A stretch of DNA of 8,868 nt from Chitinophagaceae bacterium UBA1946 (GTDB lineage Bacteria; Bacteroidota; Bacteroidia; Chitinophagales; Chitinophagaceae), in contig DDEU01000080.1 in NCBI GenBank assembly GCA_002336815.1, positions 1 through 8,868 on the forward strand. Reading direction: 5' to 3'. The stretch's first letter is position 1. Each line of letters opens with the position of its first letter. The position numbers and the translations under genes are program-made. A model generated the notes under the pieces. The model saw only the letters and a program-made list of their open reading frames with translations, had not been told where the DNA came from and searched no databases. Below are positions 7,569 through 8,868 of this stretch, in pieces.

Positions 7569-7952
7569 TCAATTAACAATAACGCTGTGAGAAATATAGG
7601 TATGATCGATGTTCAAAAACCTGAGTTCGTAAGTGCCTTTTGAAACAGGCGTAAAATGATACACTGTTGATTTTATGCCGGCGTCCATCGTGCAAACACC
7701 CCCTCTTACATAGCCAAAGGTTTTTACCAGGATGATGTTTCCCTGGCGCTCCTCTTCAAATTTGTCCACTCCATCACAGCCGCTGCTGTAAGGCCAGTAA
7801 ACTGTGATGGGAAATGACCGGTTGCGCAACGTTGCATGTTCTCCGGCAACACTGGTTACAGTCCACTGTGTATATAAAACAACTGGTTCACCCGATTTTT
7901 TACATGAGAAAAAGCATATGGTAAACAATACAAGGGCAAAAGGGCGTAGCAT
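7569..7952 (-). CDS. Small hypothetical lipoprotein, 127 residues
   Basis: The start at 7952 gives MLRPFALVLFTICFFSCKKSG, a short lipoprotein signal peptide with FFSC as lipobox and C17 as the predicted lipid-carrying residue. KK directly after the Cys is common in Bacteroidota lipoproteins. The frame is open further upstream to 8090, but those 46 residues are basic and Cys-rich without a signal, so the later start is chosen. The mature part looks all-beta, beginning around LYTQWTVTSVAG. It has two cysteines, C59 (SSGCDGVDKFEEE) and C87 (GGVCTMDAG), which could form a disulfide. It ends in a strand-rich segment (TVYHFTPVSKGTYELRF.., YISHSVIVN). This pattern recalls unnamed Bacteroidota lipoproteins with a GC..F....CT.D layout. 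The gene is convergent with the DUF3857 gene and divergent from ppdK. Role unknown; probably anchored in the outer membrane. Confidence 0.72.
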   Translation of the reverse strand: MLRPFALVLFTICFFSCKKSGEPVVLYTQWTVTSVAGEHATLRNRSFPITVYWPYSSGCDGVDKFEEERQGNIILVKTFGYVRGGVCTMDAGIKSTVYHFTPVSKGTYELRFLNIDHTYISHSVIVN

Positions 7953-8030
7953 GGTGATTGTTTTACATGTTTGACAACACAATAAAAGAGTTCGTTGCAC
8001 CCTGTAATAAATTCTTATTGCGCAAATCCT

Positions 8031-8044
8031 TGTCAAGTATGACA
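8031..8044. promoter_or_regulatory. Candidate operator dyad TGTCA-N4-TGACA in divergent spacer
   Basis: A perfect 5-base inverted repeat, TGTCA AGTA TGACA, lies in the 197-base spacer between the divergent lipoprotein and ppdK starts. Further TGACA copies occur at 7972-7976 and 8051-8055, and an 8-base palindrome TTGCGCAA lies at 8018-8025. The layout would suit a transcription factor controlling one or both genes. No good TTG / TAnnTTTG promoter was found for either gene; the nearest for ppdK is TAACTCTG at 8119-8126, without a clear -33 element. Short dyads arise often by chance. Confidence 0.25.
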
Positions 8045-8149
8045 TGCTCCTGACACCGCAATGATAAAAATCAAGCTTTCCTGTGACCAATGTTTCTAAA
8101 TGGGCTACAGATAGTGCTTAACTCTGCATAAGCAAAAAAGCTTTTATCT

Positions 8150-8868
8150 ATGGCAACATCAACAAAAGCCGGGAAGTATGTCTACTTCTTCGGCGGCGGC
8201 AAAGCCGACGGAAACGAATCAATGAAAAATTTATTGGGTGGTAAGGGTGCAAACCTTGCTGAAATGGCTGGCCATCCAAAACTACGGCTGCCGGTTCCTC
8301 CCGGTTTTACAGTAACTACAGAAGTTTGTACTTACTACTATGCTAATAAAAAAACCTATCCCAAAGTATTAACCGCACAGGTGCAGGACGCCATGGGTAA
8401 AATGGAAAAACTCACCGGAAAAAAATTCGGTGATGAAAAAAATCCATTGCTCGTATCGGTACGTTCCGGTGCAAGAAAGAGTATGCCCGGCATGATGGAA
8501 ACCGTATTGAATGTGGGGTTAAATGAAAAAACCATCCAGGGCATTATCGCACAGAGCGGCGATGCCCGTTTTGCTTACGATGCTTACCGCAGGCTCATTA
8601 TGATGTATGCTGATGTGGTGATGGAAAAAGGTGGCGGCGTTGAAGTGAAAGGCGGTAAAGGCATCCGTAAAGTGCTGGATGAAAAACTGGAAGCCATTAA
8701 ACACAAACAGGGTTACAAGAGCGACACCGATCTTACAGTAGATGAACTGAAAGCATTGGTGGTTGATTATAAAAAAACGATCAAAAAAGTATTGGGTAAA
8801 GATTTTCCTGATGATCCATGGGAACAAATGTGGGGTGGTGTAAGTGCCGTATTTGCCAGCTGGAATGG
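8150..8868 (+). CDS. ppdK: Pyruvate, phosphate dikinase, N-terminal part (runs off window end)
   Basis: This enzyme reversibly converts pyruvate, ATP and phosphate to phosphoenolpyruvate, AMP and pyrophosphate, linking glycolysis and gluconeogenesis in the cytoplasm. The frame is open from the ATG at 8150 to the window end: 239 complete codons of a protein that is normally about 870-900 residues, so only part of the N-terminal ATP-grasp (nucleotide-binding) domain is present. Signatures are YFFGGGKADGNE, LLGGKGANLAEM (K32, the conserved ATP-binding lysine), LPVPPGFTVTTEVC, SVRSGARKSMPGMMETVLN (R105 is the conserved arginine of this motif) and FAYDAYRRLIMMYADVVM. These separate it from PEP synthase. 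The start is well placed because MATSTKAGKYVYFFGGG begins just before the first conserved motif. The gene is single and divergent from the lipoprotein gene. The catalytic His domain and the PEP-binding barrel lie beyond the window. Confidence 0.96.
   Translation, partial: MATSTKAGKYVYFFGGGKADGNESMKNLLGGKGANLAEMAGHPKLRLPVPPGFTVTTEVCTYYYANKKTYPKVLTAQVQDAMGKMEKLTGKKFGDEKNPLLVSVRSGARKSMPGMMETVLNVGLNEKTIQGIIAQSGDARFAYDAYRRLIMMYADVVMEKGGGVEVKGGKGIRKVLDEKLEAIKHKQGYKSDTDLTVDELKALVVDYKKTIKKVLGKDFPDDPWEQMWGGVSAVFASWN

Noticed and set aside
7540..7579. Inverted repeat TTGTTAA ... TTAACAA around the convergent stop codons
   Set aside because: The stem is only 7 A/T-rich pairs with a 26-base loop and no T-run, too weak to call a terminator.
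7953..8090. N-terminal extension of the minus-strand lipoprotein
   Set aside because: It would bury the lipoprotein signal peptide 46 residues inside the protein, and the extra part has no signal-like or domain-like character.
8130..8145. AAGC-A6-GCTT hairpin and AAAAGCTTTT palindrome just before ppdK
   Set aside because: The stem is only 4 pairs and it lies immediately before a start codon, so a terminator or riboswitch call cannot be supported.

Overview
The window looks like chromosomal DNA from a Bacteroidota bacterium, most likely of the Chitinophagaceae type. The clues are short gene spacings without clear Shine-Dalgarno sequences, a DUF3857/transglutaminase-like exported protein, a small lipoprotein of a type common in this phylum, and a promoter candidate close to the TTG / TAnnTTTG pattern. 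The assignment rests on protein character and remembered family features, not on a database search.

Bases 1-5070 hold the 3' end of a respiratory complex I (nuo) operon in the order nuoK (5' end outside the window), nuoL, nuoM, nuoN. All four are on the + strand with gaps of only 8, 10 and 4 bases, so they are almost certainly co-transcribed. They encode the small subunit NuoK and the three antiporter-like proton-pumping subunits of the membrane arm. NuoL and NuoN keep the expected intramembrane Glu and Lys residues. NuoM keeps the TM5 Glu, TM8 Lys and TM12 Glu but has Phe where the TM7 Lys is expected, and has an extra Lys just after the TM5 Glu.

Bases 5071-5164 form a peculiar low-complexity spacer: an A-rich 14-base tandem pair followed by six CACTCAT-like heptamers. 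A 58-base run without G leads directly into a small hypothetical gene (5165-5548) with an Ala/Pro linker and six consecutive prolines. Next is a candidate promoter and a 645-residue exported DUF3857/transglutaminase-like protein (5620-7557) whose catalytic Cys and His appear to be lost. A 127-residue lipoprotein gene lies convergently on the - strand (7569-7952), its stop 11 bases from that of the DUF3857 gene.

A 197-base divergent spacer (7953-8149) with several TGACA/TGTCA half-sites separates the lipoprotein gene from the start of pyruvate phosphate dikinase (ppdK, 8150 to the window end, truncated by the edge).

No mobile elements, RNA genes, CRISPR arrays or convincing terminators were seen. 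The region is mainly housekeeping. The points worth a second look are the NuoM residue swap, the G-free repeat leader, the pseudo-enzyme transglutaminase fold and the half-site cluster upstream of ppdK. None of them amounts to evidence for a new system.
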